DNA from: Gilvirhabdus luticola
GTDB taxonomy: Bacteria; Bacteroidota; Bacteroidia; Flavobacteriales; Flavobacteriaceae
Assembly (NCBI RefSeq): GCF_032583975.1
Contig: NZ_JAWHTF010000004.1
DNA length: 64,000 nucleotides
Strand: one strand, 5' to 3'
The notes beneath the pieces were generated by a model that worked only from the letters and a program-made list of their open reading frames with translations, searched no databases and had not been told where the DNA came from. Below, in pieces: positions 8,333-16,756 of the stretch (its first letter is position 1; every line of letters starts with the position of its first letter). The position numbers and the translations under genes are program-made.

Positions 8333-11206
8333 TTAACCAACCATTCCATGAATAAATATCTCAACAAATTGCTTCATTTTATCAAGAATGCGTTCTCCTA
8401 TTTCACGTGCTTTTAAAATGCTAGGGCGATTATCTAAACATTTAAAAACCTCATCTCTAATTGGTTCTTGACCACTAAAAATATAAGCGTCTACTAACGC
8501 CTTAAATTGAGCTTTGTCTAGATTTTCTTCATCACATAGTTTACCGAGCGCTAATACCTTTTCATCCTGCCAATACTGTTCAAATTCATCTTCAATAGCA
8601 TCCACATCACTTATAAGTGGTAGATTCTCTTCAATAAATTTTTCAATAAGCTCACGCTTGCTTCTAAGTGTAATATCCCCTCCTAATAAATCCATAATTG
8701 CTTTTTTCTGTGCTTTAGCATCCGATGTTTTAGCCTCTTTAAGTTGCGCTAAAAGTTTTAGTATATAAGCAACATTGATTACATCACGATGAATGAGTTC
8801 TAACTCAAAATCAATATCATCAAGTATCGAAGTCTTTTGTTTGGTTGTATCCTGTTTTATACGGTCGTATAAGTCAAGATATTTACTTTTATAATCTTCA
8901 TACTCTTGCTCGTCAATTGTGAGATCTTCCCAATCGAAATCTGTATAAGATTGTAAAACATTTATATTTCGCATTAACCTCCTAAATGCTTGCACAAACT
9001 TTGCGTCTTCCTCTTCGCTTGGCAAATCGTCAACACTCTGATAGGTTGGCGCAATGGCTCGTAGGTTTTTAAGTGCTTCATCAAACTTTAATGCAATTGC
9101 CTCGTATGGTGGCATAATAACCGTTTCGATAGCCTCCTTATTTGAAAATAAAGTAATAGCATCGTCAGTAGCCTTCTTAAGATTTCTGAATGCCATAATA
9201 TTTCCTTGTGATTTCTGCTCACCTAATATTCTATTAGTACGAGAGAACGCCTGTATTAATCCATGCTGTCTTAAATTCTTGTCTACGTATAGGGTATTTA
9301 CCTTTTTAGCGTCAAAACCTGTAAGCAGCATATTAACTACAAGAACAATATCTAATCTATCTTTTTCATCATTAAAAGTAGCTTTCTCACGCTCTTTTAA
9401 TCGCTTGCTTATGTCTTTGAAGTAATTCTCAAATTGTTGTGTATCTTTAGTTGAGAAACTAGTATTATACATGCGATTGTAATCGCCAATAAATTCTTCA
9501 AGTTTATCTCTGGTATGACTTGACATATACTTCCCTTTAGATTCTGCTGCCATAGTTAACTCATCACCTGGTAAATAGCCTTGGGCATCTTCGTCTTCTT
9601 CATTAGCACCATAAGTAAATATAGTAGCGATACGTAAATTATGAAGCCCTTCTTCTTTCTTCTTCTGAAAGAGCTCGTAATACTTTATCACATTATCAAT
9701 ACTACTCACCGCAAATATGGCAGAATAGTCTTTATTAAAGGTTTTTTGATTGTGATAGGCTATGATATAATCTACAATTTTATCTAATCGCTTCGGGGAG
9801 TCAAAAACTTCTTTTTTGTCAATATCCTCAACTTCAATGTCTATAAAGGTGTTGCTTTTGTTTTTGTATTTACCAACATACTCAATCCCAAATTTGAGTA
9901 CGTTTTGGTCTCTAATAGCATCCGTGATGACATATTTATGAAGGCAATTCCCAAACAAATCTTTGGTGGTGCGTTTACCTAATTCGTTTTTAGAGGCATT
10001 GTCTGCAAATATGGGTGTTCCCGTAAAGCCAAAGAGTTGACTATTAGCAAAGAATTCAGTGATTCTGCCGTGGGTTTCTCCAAATTGAGAACGGTGACAT
10101 TCATCAAAAATGAAAACCAGTTTTTTGTTTTGTAAATGTGCTAATCGATTTTCATAATGTGCTTTTGAGACCGCATTGTTTAATTTTTGGATGGTGGTCA
10201 AAACCAATTTGGTATCATCAGTTAATTGTTTAACAAGCGAATGTGTATTATCGGTTACATCAACAGAATCTTTTTTAAATGCATTGAACTCCTTCATGGT
10301 TTGGTAATCCAAGTCTTTGCGATCTACTACAAACACTACTTTGTGAACGCCTGGTAAATCCATGACCACTTGGCTCGCTTTAAACGAAGTCAAGGTTTTT
10401 CCTGAACCGGTAGTATGCCATATATAGCCATTATCGTTGGAGGTTGATACTTGCTTAATAATTGCCTCAGACGCATAGTATTGATACGGGCGCAAAATCA
10501 TCATGTTTTTATATGCCTCATTCATAACCACATATTGAGCGATCATTTTACCTAAATGATCTGGGTTTAAAAATGCTGAAGCAAATTGAGTAAGCCCTGT
10601 AATATTTTTATTGTGAACATCTGCCCAGAAGAATGTTTGCTTAACCGATTGCAACTTATTATTTGCAAGGTATTTGGTGTTTACTCCGTTGCTAATCACA
10701 AACAGTTGAACGTATTGAAATAAGCCATGATTTGACCAAAAAGAATGCCGTTGGTAGCGATTTATTTGGTTAAAAGCTTCCTTTATCTCGACACCTCTTC
10801 GTTTTAGTTCAATTTGCACAAGTGGTAAACCATTGACTAATAAGGTAATATCATACCGATTTTTATAGCTACCTTCTTGTGTAACCTGATTGGTAACTTG
10901 AAACAGGTTGTTGTTCCAGTTATCTGAATCAAAGAAGCGCACATAGACAACATTTCCATTGTCTCGAGCAAAACTGAAGCGGTCTCGGAGTGTTTTGGCT
11001 TTTTCAAACACATTGCCTTTAGCCAAATGATTGAGAATACCATCAAACTCTTTATCAGTAAAGATGTCGGCATTAAATGCCTCAAGTTGCCCTTTTAAAT
11101 TAGACACCAAAGCAGCACCATCATGCACTTTAACAAATGCATACCCTTGTTCAACCAATTGTTTGATCAAGTTATTTTCTAATATGGCTTCTGGTTGCTT
11201 ACTCAT
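8333..11206 (-). CDS. hsdR: Type I restriction enzyme R subunit
   Basis: 957 aa from ATG 11206 (MSKQPEAIL); an upstream TTG at 11215 is less likely. N-terminal PD-(D/E)xK nuclease with LVQIELKRRG near residue 135. SF2 translocase with TTGSGKT near 265, FIFDECHRSQFG near 368, FGFTGTP after it, and VNMLLTGFDAKKVNTLYVDK plus QAFSRTNR as motifs V and VI. The helical C-terminus binds the methylase core. With HsdM and HsdS it cuts unmodified DNA far from the recognition site. Start is 5 bp after the metallophosphatase stop. In this locus hsdR is separated from hsdM and hsdS by three inserted genes. Confidence 0.95.
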   Translation of the reverse strand: MSKQPEAILENNLIKQLVEQGYAFVKVHDGAALVSNLKGQLEAFNADIFTDKEFDGILNHLAKGNVFEKAKTLRDRFSFARDNGNVVYVRFFDSDNWNNNLFQVTNQVTQEGSYKNRYDITLLVNGLPLVQIELKRRGVEIKEAFNQINRYQRHSFWSNHGLFQYVQLFVISNGVNTKYLANNKLQSVKQTFFWADVHNKNITGLTQFASAFLNPDHLGKMIAQYVVMNEAYKNMMILRPYQYYASEAIIKQVSTSNDNGYIWHTTGSGKTLTSFKASQVVMDLPGVHKVVFVVDRKDLDYQTMKEFNAFKKDSVDVTDNTHSLVKQLTDDTKLVLTTIQKLNNAVSKAHYENRLAHLQNKKLVFIFDECHRSQFGETHGRITEFFANSQLFGFTGTPIFADNASKNELGKRTTKDLFGNCLHKYVITDAIRDQNVLKFGIEYVGKYKNKSNTFIDIEVEDIDKKEVFDSPKRLDKIVDYIIAYHNQKTFNKDYSAIFAVSSIDNVIKYYELFQKKKEEGLHNLRIATIFTYGANEEDEDAQGYLPGDELTMAAESKGKYMSSHTRDKLEEFIGDYNRMYNTSFSTKDTQQFENYFKDISKRLKEREKATFNDEKDRLDIVLVVNMLLTGFDAKKVNTLYVDKNLRQHGLIQAFSRTNRILGEQKSQGNIMAFRNLKKATDDAITLFSNKEAIETVIMPPYEAIALKFDEALKNLRAIAPTYQSVDDLPSEEEDAKFVQAFRRLMRNINVLQSYTDFDWEDLTIDEQEYEDYKSKYLDLYDRIKQDTTKQKTSILDDIDFELELIHRDVINVAYILKLLAQLKEAKTSDAKAQKKAIMDLLGGDITLRSKRELIEKFIEENLPLISDVDAIEDEFEQYWQDEKVLALGKLCDEENLDKAQFKALVDAYIFSGQEPIRDEVFKCLDNRPSILKAREIGERILDKMKQFVEIFIHGMVG
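11180..11206 (-). repeat. First 27 bp of hsdR, intact member of a direct repeat
   Basis: The first nine codons of hsdR (MSKQPEAIL). The same 27 bp, with two mismatches, occurs at 12138-12164 just upstream of the metallophosphatase gene and also begins at an ATG. Confidence 0.8.
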
Positions 11207-11211
11207 AATTA

Positions 11212-12117
11212 TCAACTAATTGCTGGAACATAACAAAAATTTGCTTGGTCTAATATTCGCTCACCATTCCATCTATATGCCACAAGATTGCCTGATTTGG
11301 CTACACTAAAGTCTAAACAACACACATTTTTTGACATTAAAATTGGTTTATTGTTTTTTAACCAATAATGACCAAAGAATACAGGAACCTCAGATTCTTT
11401 ATAACCCGAATTTGCTATTGGGGCGCTTTTGGCATGTTTAGGGAACTCAAATAAAGAGTCCTTGCACTCCAAATTATTGCCTTTAAGCCACCACTTTATA
11501 CGATATGAATAGCGTTTATTATTATCTTTATCGAAGAATGGCACATCAGGAACATCTACTTCTTCGCCTTTTAGCAAACACTCCATTGCTTCATACTCTT
11601 TTGAAGTTTTATCAGCTGATTTAAAAAGAAATTTTTGATTACTGCAGTCAAAAACATCGAGACTTTTTAAATAGCTAATATGTTCAGGTTTCCATTGTGC
11701 ATGAACCACTCTAAAATTCTCATTTTCAAACCAAATAGGCAATGTTTTAAACCATTCCACATACTCCGACAGCTCATCACCCATATCAGAAATTGTTCTT
11801 TCATGTTGTCCCGTATTTTTACTTGTATGAGGTCTTAAAAAGGTCCCATCCTGAAGTTGAGTCCAATAACAAATAGCATTATATTCATGATTACCAATTG
11901 TAGTGTAAGCGGCTCCATTGTTTATCATTGGGCGAACAATCTCTAAAACTTTTTTAATTTGTGGACCTCGGTCAATAAAATCCCCCACAAAAAATACTTT
12001 CCGTTTAGGGTGCTGATAGTATCCATGTTGCAGCGAATAACCTAATTCCCCTTCCAACAATTCAACAAGCTCATCTGCGTGGCCGTGAATATCTCCAATA
12101 AAATCTATTTCGTTCAT
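11212..12117 (-). CDS. Metallophosphoesterase (PPP-like, Ap4A-hydrolase-like), inserted before hsdR
   Basis: 301 aa, cytoplasmic. All core calcineurin-like motifs are present: GDIHGH at 8-13, VGDFIDRG at 44-51, GNHEY at 75-79, VVHAQW in the middle and FFGHYWL near the C-terminus. These bind two metal ions and hydrolyse phosphoesters; close families act on dinucleoside polyphosphates or phosphoproteins. Substrate is unknown. It starts at ATG 12117, overlapping the stop of the short hsdR-like fragment (CTATGA), and ends 5 bp before hsdR, so it should be co-translated with the restriction genes. It may act on a nucleotide signal or a phage factor; this is inference. Confidence 0.85.
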   Translation of the reverse strand: MNEIDFIGDIHGHADELVELLEGELGYSLQHGYYQHPKRKVFFVGDFIDRGPQIKKVLEIVRPMINNGAAYTTIGNHEYNAICYWTQLQDGTFLRPHTSKNTGQHERTISDMGDELSEYVEWFKTLPIWFENENFRVVHAQWKPEHISYLKSLDVFDCSNQKFLFKSADKTSKEYEAMECLLKGEEVDVPDVPFFDKDNNKRYSYRIKWWLKGNNLECKDSLFEFPKHAKSAPIANSGYKESEVPVFFGHYWLKNNKPILMSKNVCCLDFSVAKSGNLVAYRWNGERILDQANFCYVPAIS

Positions 12118-12164
12118 AGTCTTCTTTTAAACATGAATAATATGGCTTCTGGTTGTTTAGTCAT
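12114..12164 (-). pseudogene. Broken duplicate of the hsdR start, 16-codon ORF
   Basis: Minus-strand ORF MTKQPEAILFMFKRRL. Its first nine codons copy the hsdR start (MSKQPEAIL; 25 of 27 bases equal to 11180-11206). It begins directly after the ptuB stop (TAA then ATG) and ends with a TGA that overlaps the metallophosphatase ATG. The simplest reading is that hsdR once followed ptuB here and that the phosphatase gene was later placed between, leaving the old start. It may still pass ribosomes from ptuB to the phosphatase gene. Confidence 0.8.
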
Positions 12165-12923
12165 TTATCTTCTTTCAAGTATAATTTCTAAAGAGGAATT
12201 ATGCATTAATTCAAACTCATCGTTCCATAAACCTAATACTTCCATCGAATCTTTTATCTCTTGATAAACTTCATTTGAATGTAATATTGTTGCACATGTC
12301 GCTGAATAGTCACTATCTGGTTGACATTCCAATAGCATTCTTTTAAATGAATTCAAAAATTTATTCCTTCGTTGAGTAAGATTATTTTCAATAAATAAAT
12401 CCTGCTTTTCTTTACAGGTATCAATCAAATCTTCAAGTTTTTCACCAATTTCAAACCGTTCAATTACTGCTTTTGTTTGGTCATTAAGGTTAATAACTCC
12501 TTCAGTATCTTTTCCTTTTTGGGTTTTACCCTTTATTCTATATCGCCTTATAAAAAATTCATTTTGAGGGTTATCTATGAACGGATTAACAATTGGTGTT
12601 GCAATTACATCGTGAGTACCTTTCGCTCCATTACATCTCTTGCAGGATGGCAATAAGTTATCCCATTCTAGAACTTTAATGGAATTATTAGCTTTGTCTT
12701 CAAAATGCTCAACTTCAACATATATTGGTCCAACCTGCAATTTGCATTCACAATATGCGCATTTGTATCTACTCATTTCCAATAATGCCTCCTTGAGCCA
12801 ATCTACATTCCAAACATTAGTACCATTTGTTTGAAATTGTATCGTTCCGTCTCTAACAAAATCTGGTGTTAGTTTTATTGGGGTAAATGTTCTGGTTAAT
12901 TTAATCATGGGCTCTATCATCAT
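12165..12923 (-). CDS. ptuB: PtuB-like HNH endonuclease (TIGR02646 type), Septu-like system
   Basis: 252 aa. HNH motif with paired cysteines: KCAYCEC (C55, C58), VEHFEDK (H73), WDNLLPSCKRCNGAKGTHD (N89, C94, C97, H104). This is the layout of the HNH partner found with PtuA ATPases in Septu and related retron systems. The frame starts with ATGATG at 12923 inside the ATPase gene, with GGAG just upstream; a later ATG at 12908 overlaps the ptuA stop by 8 bp and is also possible. Either way the two genes are translationally coupled. The expected role is DNA or nucleic acid cleavage on phage infection, controlled by the ATPase. Confidence 0.8.
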   Translation of the reverse strand: MMIEPMIKLTRTFTPIKLTPDFVRDGTIQFQTNGTNVWNVDWLKEALLEMSRYKCAYCECKLQVGPIYVEVEHFEDKANNSIKVLEWDNLLPSCKRCNGAKGTHDVIATPIVNPFIDNPQNEFFIRRYRIKGKTQKGKDTEGVINLNDQTKAVIERFEIGEKLEDLIDTCKEKQDLFIENNLTQRRNKFLNSFKRMLLECQPDSDYSATCATILHSNEVYQEIKDSMEVLGLWNDEFELMHNSSLEIILERR

Positions 12924-14088
12924 TTACTCCAGCAAGTTGAAATTTTAAAAGCTTTCTTACTGGGTTATTAGGGTGCAACATAATGTTTAATTCATTATAT
13001 GTGTTTTGTGCTGTTTCTAAATTATCATTATCAATTGCACTAGAAAACGAATCCATTAGTTCTGTAAAAATTTGAGTTCTCAAATCCTCCATTCCCATAA
13101 CATCAATTAATACTTCTTCAATTGTCCAACCTTGAAAGCCAAATTCTGTTTCAGGTAATTCTCTTTCTATCACTTTATTATTATCTCTTTCTAAAGCTAT
13201 AATTTGATCAGGTTTTGCTGATTGAATAATATGTGGGCTGTGAGTAGATACAAAAAATTGAGCATTTGGAAAAGTAGTCTCTAAAATACTAATCACCTTC
13301 GACTGCCATTCCGGGTGCAAATGCAATTCAATCTCATCTATGACAATTATTCCGTTAAAATCTTGTGCATTTATTTGAGGGTCAGTAAACCTGAATTCAA
13401 TTTCCTTTATTATACCAAAAACTACTGCAATAATTGATTTGAATCCGGCTGATAAATATTCATAATAGATTTCTCCATTTGGTGTGTTAATCAATATATC
13501 ATTAGTAGAAGAATCCACACGACTAAATGTGAATTCTGGATTTAATAATGAAAAACATCTTTTTGCAAGGCTAAAGTTGTTTTTTTGTTCCGGTGTTAAC
13601 CCTTGACCTTCAGAATGAGGTTCAAACATATAACGCCTTACAAACCAATTTTTTACATTGGTTATATTTATACCATTAATTGCATCATTCCATAATTTAG
13701 AATCATCCTTTTGTTCATCCCTTTCTATATTCTGCAAATTAGTATATGGAAATAGTCTTTGTGTTTTTAATGTTAAGATTCCACTACTTTCAACATGAGC
13801 ACCTACAATTCTTGCATTAGTATCCGGTTTGAACGTGTTAAAGGTTACTTCTTGAGTTTTGGTTTCTCCATCGACATCAAAAGTGAAAGAGACTTTACTT
13901 GAATCGGCATTAGCATTAGTCTTTAGAATTGAAGTTCTCCCATTAGCAAAAATGTGACTTATCACCTCTAAAACTGTTGTTTTACCTATTCCATTAGGTC
14001 CACATAATATATTTATTTTGTCATTTGGTGTTATTTCCAATTCTTCAATGCCTGCAACTCCTTCTATTTTAATCTTCGTTAGTTCCAT
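12901..14088 (-). CDS. ptuA: PtuA-like AAA/ABC-type ATPase, Septu-like system
   Basis: 395 aa of the SMC/RecF-like ABC ATPase class. Walker A GPNGIGKTT at residues 30-38, signature-like YEYLSAGFKSI, Walker B IIVIDEIELHLHPEWQ and the H-loop FFVSTHSPHIIQ. No long coiled coil. In Septu, PtuA forms a complex with the HNH protein PtuB and is thought to hold it inactive until infection. Assignment to Septu rests on the pair with a TIGR02646-like HNH gene. The gene starts 10 bp after hsdS copy 2 and overlaps ptuB by up to 23 bp, so it is embedded in the type I restriction operon. Confidence 0.78.
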   Translation of the reverse strand: MELTKIKIEGVAGIEELEITPNDKINILCGPNGIGKTTVLEVISHIFANGRTSILKTNANADSSKVSFTFDVDGETKTQEVTFNTFKPDTNARIVGAHVESSGILTLKTQRLFPYTNLQNIERDEQKDDSKLWNDAINGINITNVKNWFVRRYMFEPHSEGQGLTPEQKNNFSLAKRCFSLLNPEFTFSRVDSSTNDILINTPNGEIYYEYLSAGFKSIIAVVFGIIKEIEFRFTDPQINAQDFNGIIVIDEIELHLHPEWQSKVISILETTFPNAQFFVSTHSPHIIQSAKPDQIIALERDNNKVIERELPETEFGFQGWTIEEVLIDVMGMEDLRTQIFTELMDSFSSAIDNDNLETAQNTYNELNIMLHPNNPVRKLLKFQLAGVNDDRAHD

Positions 14089-14098
14089 AATTTATTAT

Positions 14099-15373
14099 TT
14101 ATACAAACATTTGCTGTAACAGCCCTTTTTTAAAGGTTTGGGTTTTGATTATTTGATTATTTATTACTTCTATTTTGGTATCGATACTCGATAAGTAGGT
14201 AGCGATTTTTTGTTGTTCTTCTTTTTGAGGTATATCAACTTTTAATTTCATTAACTCAACTTTAGACATGTTATATCTAGTACTTCCTTGAGCAAGAGGA
14301 ATGATTTTTCTTCTAAAAATCTCACTTCTTAATAGAAACTGTAAAAATTGTGGAACAAGTAATTCAATATTATTTGGACGATAACCAAAACAAAAGCTAT
14401 TCAAGTATAGCTCTTCAATTTTATCTAATAAAACTGAAGCTGTTCCAATTTCCTTAGGGGTCTCTGAAGATGTCGTGAAAAAAGCATCTCCAAATTGTGC
14501 TCTGCTTTGCTTTTCATTCTCATTTAATTTTACAAAGCCGAATTCATCAGGATTAATTTTTGAACCCCTGAAAATTTGCATGTATTGGATATATGGTTTT
14601 CCTTCTCCGAAATCCTCTTTAGTCTTTCCAGTTAAACCGTTAAATGTTTTTCCAATCTCCCCCAATCGTTTCTCCTCCCAATCTGGGTAGGGATTTCCGT
14701 GTTCGTCTTTGAAGCGGAGTTTTTGTGAGAAGAGTTGTTGCATGACGCCTTTTTTGTATTGCTCCAACAATGCCTTCTTTTTAGTAAGCTGCTGTATTTT
14801 TTCATCTACTGCACTTAAAAAGGAAGCTATTTTTTGTTGTTCGGGGAGGGTCGGATATGAAAACTTAAAGTTTCTAAGTTTTGTTAAAGTGATTCTAGTT
14901 ATAGCTTGACCAGCAATAGATGCTAATATTTCTCTCTGTCCCATAGGACCTGCAATACATTGATAAATAAAATCATTTAATGCCAATGATTTATTTCCTC
15001 TTATAAAAGCTACACTTGACAATAAACTGAACTCTTCATCTAATGTATTCATACAAACTGTCCCAGTAGCAGAGCCGTCTTTAGTTAGAAGGATATCATT
15101 TAACTGAACATTACATCTTTTGTATATATCTCTATGGGCTTCATCACTTAAATATGGCACATCCGATATTTCCATATAACCATTTCGAATGTTTCTTGAC
15201 GTTATGTATTTATAATTTCCAGTTTCTAAGAGTTGTGGTGAAAAATGTGTTCCATCCTGAATTTTATCTGAAACTTCTTCCAATTTTAATTTCTCCCACT
15301 CCTCTTCAAACTCTTTGAAGCGGAGTTGAGGAACTAACTTTTTAGTGGCGATATATTCTTTTGTCTCTTGCAT
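14099..15373 (-). CDS. hsdS: Type I restriction specificity subunit, second copy
   Basis: 424 aa, full length. Two target recognition domains (TRDs), each followed by a conserved helix (EQQKIASFLSAVDEKIQQL and EQQKIATYLSSIDTKIE). TRD1 (KIQDGTHFSPQLLETGNY and following) differs from that of the other copy; TRD2 (GEIGKTFNGLTGKTKEDF onward) is the same in protein sequence. HsdS determines the DNA site for both methylation and cutting. It begins 1 bp after the first copy's stop. Having two intact S genes means either two specificities in one cell or a spare TRD1 available for recombination. Confidence 0.92.
   Translation of the reverse strand: MQETKEYIATKKLVPQLRFKEFEEEWEKLKLEEVSDKIQDGTHFSPQLLETGNYKYITSRNIRNGYMEISDVPYLSDEAHRDIYKRCNVQLNDILLTKDGSATGTVCMNTLDEEFSLLSSVAFIRGNKSLALNDFIYQCIAGPMGQREILASIAGQAITRITLTKLRNFKFSYPTLPEQQKIASFLSAVDEKIQQLTKKKALLEQYKKGVMQQLFSQKLRFKDEHGNPYPDWEEKRLGEIGKTFNGLTGKTKEDFGEGKPYIQYMQIFRGSKINPDEFGFVKLNENEKQSRAQFGDAFFTTSSETPKEIGTASVLLDKIEELYLNSFCFGYRPNNIELLVPQFLQFLLRSEIFRRKIIPLAQGSTRYNMSKVELMKLKVDIPQKEEQQKIATYLSSIDTKIEVINNQIIKTQTFKKGLLQQMFV
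14167..14700 (-). repeat. 534-bp direct repeat inside hsdS copy 2 (TRD2 region)
   Basis: Reading both copies side by side I see no difference between 14167-14700 and 15449-15982 (offset 1282 bp). Identity stops at 14701/15983 on one side and at 14166/15448 on the other. It covers the TRD2 coding region, its linker and part of the conserved helix. Confidence 0.88.
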
Positions 15374-15374
15374 A

Positions 15375-16637
15375 TTATGCGGCTACAAACATCTGTTGCA
15401 ACAGCCCTTTTTTAAAGGTTTGCGTTTGAGTTATTTGATTATTTACTGCTTCTATTTTGGTATCGATACTCGATAAGTAGGTAGCGATTTTTTGTTGTTC
15501 TTCTTTTTGAGGTATATCAACTTTTAATTTCATTAACTCAACTTTAGACATGTTATATCTAGTACTTCCTTGAGCAAGAGGAATGATTTTTCTTCTAAAA
15601 ATCTCACTTCTTAATAGAAACTGTAAAAATTGTGGAACAAGTAATTCAATATTATTTGGACGATAACCAAAACAAAAGCTATTCAAGTATAGCTCTTCAA
15701 TTTTATCTAATAAAACTGAAGCTGTTCCAATTTCCTTAGGGGTCTCTGAAGATGTCGTGAAAAAAGCATCTCCAAATTGTGCTCTGCTTTGCTTTTCATT
15801 CTCATTTAATTTTACAAAGCCGAATTCATCAGGATTAATTTTTGAACCCCTGAAAATTTGCATGTATTGGATATATGGTTTTCCTTCTCCGAAATCCTCT
15901 TTAGTCTTTCCAGTTAAACCGTTAAATGTTTTTCCAATCTCCCCCAATCGTTTCTCCTCCCAATCTGGGTAGGGATTTCCGTTTTCGTCTTTGAAGCGGA
16001 GCTGGCCAGAGAAGAGTTGTTGCATTACGCCTTTTTTGTATTGCTCCAGCAATTCCTTCTTTTTGGTGAGCTGCTGTATTTTTTCATCTACCGCACTTAA
16101 AAAGGAGGCGATTTTTTGTTGTTCGGTGAGGGATGGAATTAAAGTTTTTAACTTTAGTATTTCCTTTTTGCTAATCTCCAAAAATGTCGAACCTGAAGCT
16201 CTTTTTAAAAATAAATTCTTATGCTTAATTATCCAATTATATAAGAATTCATTGTCGTTATCTTCATTAACAATAAATGATTGAAAACCTTGATTTGTAC
16301 AAACTTCTCTCAAAGCTATACTAATATCTCCAACAGTCGCTCTACTTGAAAACAATAACGTTCCTTTTGGTAATAGTTTTGCTGAAGATTTTTTTAATCC
16401 TAAATCAGTTATAGTTCTTTTACTTTCTGAAACATATTTTGATTTTAATTCAGTTGGAGTAAACCATTGATGTTTACCATTCCAATATGATTCATTAACC
16501 GTTTCTGGTGTGCCACCACCAACTATTTCAGAAGTGTCTCCAAGTGTTACTATACTCCATTCTCCATCAAACTCTTTGAATCGTAATGCGGGAACGAGTT
16601 GCTTTTCGGTTTCGATATGTGTTAAAGTGTTACTCAT
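15375..16637 (-). CDS. hsdS: Type I restriction specificity subunit, first copy
   Basis: 420 aa, full length, first S gene after hsdM. TRD1 contains VGGGTPETVNESYWNGKHQW, a common TRD type (GGTPxxxxxxYW). TRD2 is shared with the second copy. Conserved helices after each TRD (QQKIASFLSAVDEKI and QQKIATYLSSIDTKI) bind HsdM. The start ATG 16637 overlaps the TGA of the preceding 40-aa ORF. The C-terminus ends QQMFVAA, one base before the next S gene. Confidence 0.93.
   Translation of the reverse strand: MSNTLTHIETEKQLVPALRFKEFDGEWSIVTLGDTSEIVGGGTPETVNESYWNGKHQWFTPTELKSKYVSESKRTITDLGLKKSSAKLLPKGTLLFSSRATVGDISIALREVCTNQGFQSFIVNEDNDNEFLYNWIIKHKNLFLKRASGSTFLEISKKEILKLKTLIPSLTEQQKIASFLSAVDEKIQQLTKKKELLEQYKKGVMQQLFSGQLRFKDENGNPYPDWEEKRLGEIGKTFNGLTGKTKEDFGEGKPYIQYMQIFRGSKINPDEFGFVKLNENEKQSRAQFGDAFFTTSSETPKEIGTASVLLDKIEELYLNSFCFGYRPNNIELLVPQFLQFLLRSEIFRRKIIPLAQGSTRYNMSKVELMKLKVDIPQKEEQQKIATYLSSIDTKIEAVNNQITQTQTFKKGLLQQMFVAA
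15449..15982 (-). repeat. 534-bp direct repeat inside hsdS copy 1 (TRD2 region)
   Basis: Partner of 14167-14700. The absence of visible silent changes indicates recent duplication or gene conversion. Recombination between the copies would delete 1282 bp and leave a single S gene combining TRD1 of copy 1 with the shared TRD2; exchange with other loci is also possible. Confidence 0.88.
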
Positions 16638-16756
16638 AGTTGCACGAAGGATAGAACGGTGTGTTTGAGCTCATTTTGCTTTTTTGCAAAATAGCGAGTA
16701 GTGATAGCCTGACCCTCTGGGGCGTGCCCAAATAATATGCAATCTGCTCTACTCAT
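16634..16756 (-). CDS. 40-aa ORF linking hsdM and hsdS by stop/start overlaps
   Basis: Minus-strand ORF beginning MSRADCILFGHAPEG and ending TVLSFVQL. Its ATG overlaps the hsdM stop (TAATG) and its TGA overlaps the hsdS ATG (CTATGAG), so ribosomes can pass hsdM to ORF to hsdS. Part of it (near 16705-16730) is GC-richer than the neighbours. A short inverted repeat TTTTGC-N6-GCAAAA lies inside. No family recognised. It may be a real micro-protein, a coupling device, or a remnant of a former gene start like the two fragments downstream. Confidence 0.45.
   Translation of the reverse strand: MSRADCILFGHAPEGQAITTRYFAKKQNELKHTVLSFVQL

Noticed and set aside
11207..11215. TTG start at 11215 for hsdR, overlapping the metallophosphatase stop
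   Set aside because: ATG at 11206 gives the expected SKQPEA start and matches the duplicated copy, which also begins at this ATG.
14475..15972. Identical 71-aa plus-strand ORFs at 14475-14690 and 15757-15972
   Set aside because: They are antisense shadows of the duplicated hsdS TRD2 and have no independent support.
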